Below the pieces are notes generated by a model, which did no database searches, was not told where the DNA came from, and saw nothing but the letters and a program-made list of their open reading frames with translations. From contig JAZHRO010000073.1 in assembly GCA_037157565.1 (NCBI GenBank), forward strand, positions 17,738,501 through 17,802,500: a stretch of 64,000 nt of DNA. Direction: 5' to 3'. The DNA comes from Thalassia testudinum (Eukaryota > Streptophyta > Magnoliopsida > Alismatales > Hydrocharitaceae). Numbering within the stretch: position 1 is the stretch's first letter; the number at the start of each line of letters is the position of its first letter. Below are positions 45,331 through 54,988 of this stretch, in pieces. The position numbers were made by a program, and so were the translations under genes.

Positions 45331-46971
45331 TGTTTGGGGTGTAGATCACGTAAAAGATAAATGCATTGTAGTATAGCGTGAAATACGTCTCAATAAATAA
45401 ATTAACGAAACTAGTGAGTCCCGGTCGATCACAGGGAGGCAGAAAGCACTTTTGATTTCATGCGTTTGTTTCAAATATAAAGACTAAGTAGAAGGAACAA
45501 TCAATCACAATATTTATATCACAAGGAGAGTTTGAACATGAATTGGATACATGCATTTGAATAAAATGTAAAATAAACAAACTATTATTGTAATAGAACA
45601 AGGGCACTACGGGTGGTCCATGGTGGCCTTATGGAGAGGTTGAGGAGAGTAACGACGATCCACCGAGGTGGCTCAATGGATGCTTCGGAAGAAGATGTAG
45701 AGATGGAGGCAGAGAAGACTAGAAGAAGAAGAAGGTAGAGGAGTTGTAGGAGGAATAAGAAGAAATCTAATTGATGCCTTCAACGGGGACCCTTAGGCCT
45801 CTTTTTATAGTTTTTATGAAGGGTATTTAGGGCATTGGACCCCATAATTTCATGCAAAAGACTTAGGTTTATCAAATTCGTTGATCGGGAGATCAACGAT
45901 CATGATTTAGCCTAAAAATACCCTCCAAATACTTCTCCATTCATGGATTCAATCTGGAGCTGACACGTGGTGCAACATCTAGCCTCTGATCTCCATCGCA
46001 CGATTGCCGCTCTACCACACTCGCTGTTTCCTCTTTCGCGCGCACCGTACGGCCTCCAAACGTGCCTCAACTCCTTACATCATCTTAGCCATCCGATCTC
46101 TCAATCGGACGGCTTAAAAGAGCGTGCATCGTGTCCTCTTGAATCCTAAAGCACACATCATCAAGCGTGTCCTCGCTCCCTCTCATCTGTCACCGCTTGA
46201 TGAGGATCCTACGGTCAATCGTGCCGCGCTCAACGTCTTTCCTGATTTCATGCTGGGTGCGCCTCGAACCTACGCCGGTTGCTTAGGCGGGAAGGCGCTA
46301 ACCAATGAGCTGTGGATGCGTTTGTGTTGAGTTTCCAATCTCTGCACGGCCACTCTCAGCCATTGGATGAAGATCCAATGGTTGATCTTGTCCTTTGTTG
46401 ATGAGGTGCTGTGAGTCGGTTGACGTGGATGCATTGTGGCCATTGGATGACAATCCAACGTCCCACTTCTTTCCTTTAGCGATTGGGGCACGGTGAGGGG
46501 TGGCTGCAATGGCACCACGTGGTGCCATCGTGGCCGTCCATCTTCCTTTCTTCATAGACAGTGCTATAGGCCTCCTATCGGCCTGATTTTTGCGTTGTTG
46601 GACTGCGATCGTTGATCCAGATCCATCCGTGCAGTTTGATTTGTCATCTGAGGTCTGAATCTTCTTCAATTTGTCCCTTGGATCTTGCTCTTCTCTAGAC
46701 TCCATAGGGTGCTACAGGAGTCTAATTGATGTGATCTTGGAAGCATTGGACTCCCTTCATTGTTCCCAACAGATCCATAAAGTTGGATCGGTCATCTACA
46801 TCCTCGAATTACCTGCAATGAGTAATACCTCTCAGATAGCACAATAAAATGCATAAAACATATAAATCAATTACGATGCAAAATACGATACGTATGCATG
46901 CAGAATGCCCATGTTAAGCTTGGTTTTGGCTTAATTTAGGCGAATTAGGGCCTATGATTGCTGTGGAATCA
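45331..46971 (-). repeat. Element F 5' LTR (complete, 1641 bp)
   Basis: TGTTTGGGG...GGAATCA. It shows the empty site for element A at 45346-45358. It carries a TATA box (45803-45810), the G-box-like module (about 46508-46544) and dyad palindromes (46360-46381). Confidence 0.93.
45803..45810 (-). promoter_or_regulatory. TATA box in element F 5' LTR
   Basis: The - strand reads CTATAAAAAGAGGCCTAAGG, aligned with the site in the 3' LTR. It would drive the genomic RNA. Confidence 0.6.
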
Positions 46972-46976
46972 ATACG
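46972..46976. repeat. Target site duplication of element F, right copy
   Basis: atacg against acacg at 5173-5177. Confidence 0.75.
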
Positions 46977-48041
46977 TTAGGGACCTAATTGCTAAGACCC
47001 GTCAGGTTTTTGGACTTAATCAGTCCGGGTGTCCACTAAAATGTGAGCTTAGTCTCAAGTCCTCGCCACCTTAATGTATATTAATTTGGTCAATAAAGTA
47101 GGGTGATAAGTATACGACTTATCAACCTACCCTCTGATTTGGGGGGATTTTTAGTCTAAGCATCTACACACGTTTTGCATTGACTCACTCATCAGCGGTT
47201 CTAACGAAAATTGGGTAGCTAATGAACCTTCTAGGGTGGTATGGCTGGCAAGTTATCATGGGTAACAGCCCATTGGCAGGTTGTCCAGAGCCCAGCCACA
47301 GGACCATTCTCTTTTACTACTACCTTTAGGTAAATCTTAGATCAGGAAAGCCACCTACTTAAAAAAAAGGAAAGAAAATGGATAAGGAGAAAAGAAATAA
47401 AAAATAAGCCACAGTTCACCGCACAAGTATGGCTGGCAAGTTATCGTGGGTAACAACCCATTGGCTGGTTGTCTAGATCCCAGCTCATAAAATGCACAAG
47501 AATTCCAAAACACTTAAGGAAGAAGTGGGGAAATAGCATAATCTGGGGAGATATACACTGGGTTCACCCTTGTGTTGACCCCACAAAAATAAAAAAGTAG
47601 GGAGAAAGCTATTGGTCAGATAGATACACCTTTAGGCAACATTTTTTTTCTTTCTTTCGGGTCACCTAGGGGCGTAGAAACCTGAAGTCCGTTTTAATTG
47701 CCATTGAGTGAGTCTATCACTATCACAATAAGATGCTTGGTACTAAGAATCTTTTTCGAGTCTTGGGTGGATTGGGTAGCCGTAAGAAGTTACCCTGAAT
47801 CCTCAACACCAAAAATCCAAAAAAAATAGAAAAGATGAAAAAGAAAAAAAATATGTATTTGCTTCTATATAAAATAAGGCGAGGACTCGAGCAGTAGGCA
47901 TTTTGGCAGGCAACCCGAGCATTGTTGAGTCTTAGCGAGTTAGGTTCTTAGTAGAAATTTCCTCCAGCTAACAAACAACTTCTACCTAAGCGATCAATTG
48001 CTAATTTTAGTTGTAAATAGCATTTAGGTCAAACCTTGCTA
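46977..48041 (+). other. Element Z 3' spacer with a repeated 52-bp unit
   Basis: No gene. It aligns with the element B spacer. Two copies of a unit starting CTGGCAAGTTATC.TGGGTAA lie at 47245-47296 and 47433-47484; B has the same pair. Confidence 0.75.
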
Positions 48042-48071
48042 GGGACTAGCAAGGGGTGGGCATGGGGGTAT
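48042..48071 (+). other. Polypurine tract of element Z
   Basis: GGGACTAGCAAGGGGTGGGC is followed by ATGGGGGTA, directly before the LTR. It matches the terminal tracts of all the other elements. Confidence 0.75.
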
Positions 48072-48454
48072 AATGACTTTACAATGTTTAGTGTTAATAT
48101 TATTAGTTAGAGTCAATTTCGGGGATACTTGTGAAATAATGACATATTATAATGGGCTTGGGAGCATTACATGCATATTGCATGATCTTTACATTTTAAT
48201 TGCTTAGAATAAATGTTTAATGACCATGTGCAAAAGTCTATTGTGAAATAGGCCTCGGAAGAAAAATCCAACCGTATGGATGGATTCGGAGCGATGAATG
48301 CAATTCAAAAGTGTAGGAATCATTGCGATCCGAGCACAGTGGCATCTCCTATAACAAAAAGAAGATGGATGGCCTAGATGGTGCCACGTGGTGCCATCTA
48401 GGCTGCCCAACACTAACCCTTCATCACCACATCATCTGCACCCTCTATTCTCAT

Positions 48455-48476
48455 CCGTTGGATCTTGATCCAACGG
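48455..48476. promoter_or_regulatory. Perfect 10-bp dyad around TT in element Z LTR
   Basis: The arms CCGTTGGATC and GATCCAACGG flank TT. Similar dyads are in B (13266-13285; 7335-7356) and F (46360-46381; 35921-35937). It could form a hairpin or bind a dimeric factor; the role is unknown. Confidence 0.5.
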
Positions 48477-48994
48477 CTGAGAAGCTGGCTCCATTGCACG
48501 CTCGATGCAACTGCAGATCCCTCTTCGTGTAAGATCAATCGTTGGATCAGCATCCAATGGTTGCCACCGCTCCAGCGCTTCGACATCTTCGCGACCATTC
48601 ACGCAGATGGCTCGTTGGTTGAGCCTCCAGCTTGCATGCACTCGGCGAGGGATTGAATCCCGCTTCGCCTCCATCGTGTGCCAATTGAAATTGGATCGTT
48701 CGATCGGGTGCGATGAGCACCATCTAGCTGCTCACTACTCACGTGCGCAATCACACGCTCAAGCACGTAACATCTGATGTGTACGCGGGGTATGATTTGA
48801 GGTGCGGGTGAGGTTTGAATCCAGCCTTCTGATCTTCGATCGGACGGCTTAAATGACTCGTGCACTATGCGCGAGCGGAGGCAGCTGGATATTTGAGGCG
48901 CGAGGGTAGGGGCAAGGGCGACGGATGTGGCAGGTCTTTAGCGACATTTTGAATGTCGCTATTGACCCAATGACGAATTTGTGCCCTTTCCTCA

Positions 48995-49006
48995 ACTATA
49001 GAAAGG
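48995..49006 (+). promoter_or_regulatory. Decayed TATA box in element Z LTR
   Basis: AACTATAGAAAGGGCC sits where B has AACTATAAAAGGAGACC. Confidence 0.45.
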
Positions 49007-49288
49007 GCCTTCCCCTCTCATTTGCATCCATCATCCACCCAAGAGATACCACCACCTTCTAGAGCTCGAAGCAAGGTCTTGAAGTCGTCATGCCACCGGC
49101 AGAAGCTCCTCCACCACTGTGGTTGCCTTGATGTTGTCTTCTTCCTTGTCTTTGTTTGATTTTATGTGATAGTGTAGTACATGTTTTTCATTTGAAGCAT
49201 TCATCTATATTTTGTTCATCATAACATTTGATAATTAATAGAATACATCTTCGATATATTATTCGCATCATGATTCTCTAAACTTATT

Positions 49289-49356
49289 CCCCCCCTCTCT
49301 CTATCTCTCTCTCCCTCTCCCTCTCTCTCCCTATCTCTCTCTTTCTCATTCTCTCC
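49289..49356. repeat. CT-rich microsatellite in element Z LTR
   Basis: About 68 bp of CTCTCT/CCCTCTC. Confidence 0.85.
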
Positions 49357-49515
49357 TTTTGCAAGTGAATCAAAAGTAATATTTTTGTGACACAAAAGTG
49401 ATTAACGGATTCAATACTTTGCCTCTCTGTGTTCGACACTCGAACTCACATCCGATTATTTTCTAAGTAAAATTGACGTCGTAAAATGAGCTACAACAAA
49501 TAATTTTACACGAAC

Positions 49516-51031
49516 ATGTCCAGCAAACATCAACAACCACCTCCTCCACCCCCGAACCAGCAGGAGCTGATTCAGAGGCAGCTGGAAGAATTGCAGCAGA
49601 TGCAGCAATGGTTCCAACGAATGAATGGTTAGAGCGCTCGTCCCTTGAAGGATTTTTATGATCCTTAAAATTATGAGGATCGTCCTGGAGTTGTGATCCC
49701 CGCTGGTGATGTTGAGATCAAGCCCCAGGTTTTGAGTCTAATTAAACACTTTCACAGACTTGGCTTAGAGGGCCCATTCCAACATTTGGAGGACCTGATA
49801 CTCTGGTTCAGACCACCAAATTGCAGAATGTGGATGAAGAATAGATGCTCATGATGCTTTTCCCCTATTCACTCAGGGATAAGGCTGCACATTGGTATCG
49901 TACCATTAGAAGACTGATTGCTACCTGGACAGCTTTAAAATCGGCCTTCCTGAAGAAATTCTTCCTAATTGGGTGAACTAATGAGTTGTAACGGGCAATT
50001 ACCAGTTTTGCCCAGGGCCAAGGGGAACCGTTTCATGGGGCCTGGGAGCGATTCTAAGATTTGTTGCGGAAGTGTCCACACCATGAGATGACTAAATGGC
50101 AACTTGTGCAGATTTTTTATCACGAGTTGAATGATCAACTCCGTAATCATGTGGATGCTTCTTGTGGAGGCAATTTCCTCAACAAAGACGTAGATAGTGC
50201 GTATGATTTGTTTGAGGAAATGAGCGAAAACTCTTTAAACCATGCCTCCATGGAAACCTTCAACTGATCCCAACAAACTAGACCAAATGCCAATGAGATC
50301 CAAGATTCTCATACATTTGATATGGAATTGATTTGCAATAAATTAGATAAGGTGGATCTAGTTTCTAAACGAATGGAAGAGTTGATGTCTGGAAACTCTA
50401 ATTTTTCTAGATCCACTCAATCTTAGGGCTCGGGATTCCATTCTTTCCAAGCTCCTATGGGACGGGAGTTTGTGAACCAGCTGGAGTCGGCTCAACCTTC
50501 AGGCCGCTCTTCTCGAAACCTTATGGGTTCTAGACTGGGGCCTTTGATCCCAGTTTTTCTTATCCTTCTTCATCCTCATCTTATGAGGATGTTCATGTTG
50601 TGCAAGAGAATGTTAGGTCCAATCCTTACTCAAATTCATACAATCCTGGTTGGAAAAATCACCTTAACTTCTCTTGGAAAGATCAGGGGCAGCAGACCCA
50701 ATATCGATCCAACAATTATGTACCATAAAAACCAATGGGTCAGGGTCATGTATATACTCAGTTGCCCATGAATCAGGTTAATCAGTCCATGTGGAATACT
50801 CAACAACCCGCCGAGCAAGCTGATTTAAACCTGATGATGGTAAAAATGCAAGGGTTAATGCTCCAACTCGTGCAACAAATGAAAACTTCACTGGACACCT
50901 TGCAATCCGAACTTGGTGCAAACAACTGACAGCCCGGATCCTTACCATCACAACCTGTACCAAACCCGAGGAATGTACAAAATCGAGGCATTGAGCCTCA
51001 AGGGTTTGGTAATGATGAGGAGTCGCATGCT
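49516..51031 (+). pseudogene. Second gag copy, joined to the Z LTR and broken by element H
   Basis: The ATG at 49516 is followed by a Pro/Gln-rich start and LEELQQMQQWFQ. The capsid region follows: YSLRDKAAHWYRTIRRLIATW, SFAQGQGEPFHGAWERF, then HVDASCGGNFLNKD...EEMSENSLNHASMETFN. Frame changes lie near 49805 and 50540, and stops near 49630, 49666 and others. The C-terminal part (YNPGWKNHLNFSWKDQ, then LQQM-type helices) ends at 51031, where H is inserted. The remainder of the gene should lie beyond the right edge. The missing PBS and leader (over 1 kb in C and F) suggest a deletion or recombination at the LTR-gag junction. Confidence 0.88.
51027..51031. repeat. Predicted target site duplication of element H, left copy
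   Basis: atgct directly before the LTR TG at 51032. The right copy is outside the window, so it is unconfirmed. Confidence 0.5.
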
Positions 51032-53792
51032 TGATGGGAACACCATCATGAGCCATAACTAGCTCATTTTGACCCAATTAAGTCAATAAATGCTCCTACA
51101 TAACCAACTGAAGGTCATAATTCATTGCATAAGCATTCTGAGGGGAAAATAAGAAACTAGGGTAAAATTGCAATTTTACTAGCTTATCATGAATGCAATA
51201 CAACCATGGGTTTTCTCAAGGGCTGAATAAAGGTCAAATGGTCTTAATAAGATAATAAGTGGGTTAGATTAGACAAAAAATGGTTTGTATATGTTTTAAG
51301 AATTAAATGACTTTTGAAATCCTAAAAATAGACCTACCTAATTACCCAAGGTTCTGGTTAGGATAAAATTCACTTAAACCTTCTAAAAATCATATAAAAA
51401 CATTCTCTAGGGTTTAGTACCTTCAATTTGACCATCAGAACCCATCTTGAGCTAAAATAGAGTCTCAGACAGATATTTGCCCTAATTTAGGTTTTTTATA
51501 TAAATTACCTAGTCGAACGTGGTCAAAACCAAAATCCAACTTCACCATTGGATTCCTTAGGTCCAAATTAGGTTTGTACCAAAATTTGACCTAAGGAGAA
51601 CTTGTCTTGACCTAGTTTGCAAAAAGGTCCTATCTGATTACATTTACACCCCCAACTTTCAAAAACCTTGCATTCAGCCCCCTAACTTCTTCGTCATCTT
51701 CACAATTAGGTCCTTCCACCATTATCGTGGAGAAAACCTACTCCGACGACCTTCAACTTGGGATTTCTCCCTGATTGATTGATGAATCCCTTCCAAAATT
51801 GGAAGGGAGATTCATTAAGTAATTCCCTTCAATCTAAGCTCATCCTTGTGCTCTAGATCTTTCCCAATCTCTCATGCGAATGCATGAGAAATTTAGGTAT
51901 CAAGAAGTTTCCTTCTCCGACGAGATTTTAAAGCTTGGGAAGCTTGCTTTCGAAGCTCAAAACTTCTTCCTGAGACCTATAAAAGACTCGCCAAGGTTCA
52001 ACCGTTCTCAGCTTGAAATTCGACTAGAACTCCCCCTCTTCCTCTTTCTTATTCGGCCGCAACTCTCCGCAAGCTCTAGCGGTCTCTCCCTAACTTCTTT
52101 GTCGTCCGACCACAAAACCAGTGGCGGATTCATCTTCCTCGCAATCCTCCACGTCGTGCAATACCAGCTGTCGCCATCCCTTCCCCGTCTTCGCCACCGT
52201 CTCTCCTACGAAGGTTCATCTTCCCCACGTTCGGCAACCACACTGATGTGGGAATCCCTTCACCTTTTCATCCTTAGAGTAGGTTCTTAAGTTCCCTATC
52301 TCTCCTACTTTCTTCGCTTCTCTTTATTTCCCAAAATCGACCACCAACGCTACTGAACACCTTCATCTCCTCCATCTCTGGTGACTCCTCCGGCGACGTT
52401 TCCCACCACTATGCACCTCCATCCACCTCGCCGACCACCCTACAACCTCCACTGTACCTTCACGCTCATTTCCCTTCACTCCATTTGCTCCATCATCGAC
52501 CCAAACACCTTCCCGAACAGACCCACCCTCACCGACCATAACTGCATTCGTCCAGCCACCACAGCCACTCGCGCAACACGCCACTGCCACTATCACATTC
52601 GCCGTGCCATGGCGATCCTGCTAAACCTTCTGACGTGGCCATAAGTCCCCTTTTCTTGATTCTAGGTTGCAGGCCAAGACCCGCCATTGACGCCGTGCTT
52701 CGAGCAAGCTTCAAGTTGCTCCTGGGTGTTTCCACTCCAGGGGATAGCTCCAGGCCGTGCGGAATTGAGGCTTGCAGATGTCCAAGTCCTCACACAAAGG
52801 CATTAGTAGCCACAACTCCGTCAATTTGACCAAGTGCCTTGCTGCTGCGCTGCACGGAAGATAGGTGGGACATTTAGTCCCACCTTGGATATGAAGAGGC
52901 GCCTGTAGCCGTATAATACCCAAAAGTGAATGGGGCTGTTTGCCTCCAATCACGGAGGGTGAGGTCCTCCTACACCTTCACCCAGCCTCGCCCATGACAC
53001 CTCCCTCGCGGACCTGACCGACCCAATAACCCACCTGACCTGCACTCCTCACTCACCACCGCACGCCTGTGAGCCTGGACCCGGGTATGCACCTAACCCA
53101 ATAACCTGGATATCCTGTGTTTCTGGGAGAGCGGATCCCAAGAGAGAAAGAGAGAGGAGAGTTGAGTGGGGGAAGAGGGGCTTTGCCCTGAGAAGTTTGG
53201 CTCCGACACTTAGCCAGATTCAAAAGGCAGAAAAGCCAAAGAAGGAAGAAGAGAAGAAGAAGATGAGAATTAAAGGCTAGAGGAGAAAGGAGAGAAAGAA
53301 GAACAAAAGAAGGAGCAAAGAAGGGCTAGAGAAGAAGAAAGATTTGAGGAAGAAGAGAAGAAGTGAAGAAGAAGAGGAGTTACAAAGGAAGAATCAGAGA
53401 AAGAAAGAAGAAAATAAGAAGGAAGAGGCATAGATAAAAGAAAAAGGAGTACTGTAGAAAATGTCATTTAAGACTTATTCTACTCCCTCCTTTAGTAAAT
53501 TTGAGTAATTATTCTATGTATTAGACTTATAATTGATGATTCAAATCACCATTATTTTGTCTAAAATTCTTTTTACTCTTCATATACTCGTATGCTCTGC
53601 ATTGCGAATTAGTTTTTGAGTAATATTTTGTGTTCAATTTGCATTAAATGTTGAGATTAGTGTGTGAATTCCATTTTCTCCCTGTGTTCAACCTCGGAAT
53701 CTTTTCGAGTAATAAAAATTGTATTTGTTTTGAAAGCGATTTCGACAATATTACAACATTTCATTTTAAACATTGATCTCGCGCAATAAACA
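51032..53792 (+). repeat. Element H 5' LTR
   Basis: TGATGGGAACACCATCA...AATAAACA. It aligns in reverse complement to 32095-34850. It contains a TATA box (51977-51984) and a purine-rich GAAGA block (about 53220-53460), the counterpart of the CT-rich block of A. More diverged from A than the two A LTRs are from each other, as judged by eye. Confidence 0.9.
51977..51984 (+). promoter_or_regulatory. TATA box in element H LTR
   Basis: CCTATAAAAGACTCGCC, aligned with the TATA boxes of A. Confidence 0.6.
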
Positions 53793-53795
53793 TTT

Positions 53796-53813
53796 TGGCA
53801 TCGTTATTGGGGA
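53796..53813 (+). other. Primer-binding site of element H, decayed
   Basis: TGGCATCGTTATTGGGGA: five mismatches to the tRNA-Asp complement, all C-to-T or G-to-A. It follows the LTR end at 53792. Confidence 0.8.
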
Positions 53814-54988
53814 GCAATGCGCAATTCACAGCTATTCTTTGCATTATTTGATTATATTTGAGCACTGACTTGCCCTATTTGCTTTATTGTGATTTTGTGA
53901 GGTACTTCACAAGGAGATCTTCCACGCAAATCAACCACTCCAAGGCAGGTAACTTCTCTATTTTTCCCTAATCAACCTGATAATCTTGGGAAGACAAAAA
54001 GGAAACAATCAATTAGGAATCACCTGCCTTATTTTTCATAGTAATTATCATTTAGAAGGCAAGTTTCCTGATTTGTGAATTTTTCTTTTTTTCAAATATC
54101 ATTGAAGTTGAAGCAATTTTGTTTAGAGATCCTACCCCAAATTTTCTGTGCCTATTAGGGACTGCGCTTAATTTCTAATCTTCTTGGACTACGCACTTCT
54201 TGTTTGAAGTCCAAGGAGAACATTTTTGAAGATCAAAAAGGACTTAGAAATAAAACCAAATAGGGTTTCAATTTTTAGGGTTTTGGAGTGCTAGTTCACA
54301 TTTGCCTGCATAAAAGATAACAAACCCACCTGTATTTGTGTACTACCCAAGTCCTTGCTTGGAAAGATCTAATCAAGAAAAACCCTAAAATCAAGCTTTA
54401 AACTCACTTGAACCCTAAAATCTTTGGACCTAATAACCTGGGAGTCAAATCAGGGTGATTTCTAGGTCTTGACCTAGAGTTCATTCTGCCATCTTTAGGG
54501 CAGGTCAGGTAAAGTTGGTCTACATTGTAGACCAACCAACCTCCAAATTAGGTCACAAGTCAAATCCACTGCTAATTCAAGTAAAAACAAAGGCACAAAT
54601 TAGGACATAAAACTGATAGACTTAAGAGGTCAAGTCCCCCTTCTGGTCTACCTGGAACCTCAGTGACAAGGAAGGTCGGGTGGGGGAAATCCTGTAACCT
54701 GTGGGGATGCTCTACCGTGTAGGGGTCTTTGCGGGACTCTCCCTTCCTGGTTGCCCAAGTAATTCTCAAGTGGATGACTTTCTAATCCAGGGGTATCATC
54801 CGCCTCGAACCTCTATAGTCATCCAAAATCTTTGGGTGACTTGATTGGGTCAACATCACATCCAGTCCCTCATCCCTTCTATTTAGAGCACACACACAGA
54901 TTTTCTTGGGAATCTTTTTCAGATTAATCAATTTCGATCTAAACTTGAATTTTAATTCTACATCTTGATTCCACCATCTAATTCAAAA
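53814..54988 (+). other. Element H 5' leader
   Basis: Non-coding, homologous to the A leader. An in-frame TAA at 54953-54955 shows the ORF does not extend upstream; the first ATG is at 54989. Confidence 0.7.

Larger units (their letters stand above)
5178..46971 (-). mobile_element. Element F: full-length Athila-like retrotransposon split by A
   Basis: F has LTRs of about 1.62 kb, a tRNA-Asp-type PBS, gag-protease-RT-RNase H-integrase, a polypurine tract and a 5-bp TSD. It is about 12.1 kb after removing the nested A block (5198-34855). It is inserted in the 3' spacer of Z in opposite orientation. Coding domains are on the - strand from 44035 down to 38241 with several stops and frameshifts. 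Ends are TG...CA. Confidence 0.9.
46972..49515 (+). mobile_element. Element Z, right part: 3' spacer and 3' LTR
   Basis: Continuation of the element whose coding part ends at 4873. Across the F insertion the sequence reads GGAAATGACACG then TTAGGG, and element B has the homologous uninterrupted GGAAATGCTACATTAGGG (- strand). A spacer, a polypurine tract and an LTR of about 1.44 kb follow. The LTR is joined straight to a gag with no PBS or leader. Confidence 0.85.
48072..49515 (+). repeat. Element Z LTR, 3' end truncated
   Basis: Starts after the polypurine tract and contains the G-box-like module (48378-48415), a 10+10-bp perfect dyad (48455-48476), a decayed TATA box (48995-49006) and a CT microsatellite (49289-49356). 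It also has the GTGTTCGACACTCGAAC sequence typical of the U5 end. The exact end is unclear because no TG...CA/PBS junction is present before the gag at 49516. Confidence 0.75.
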
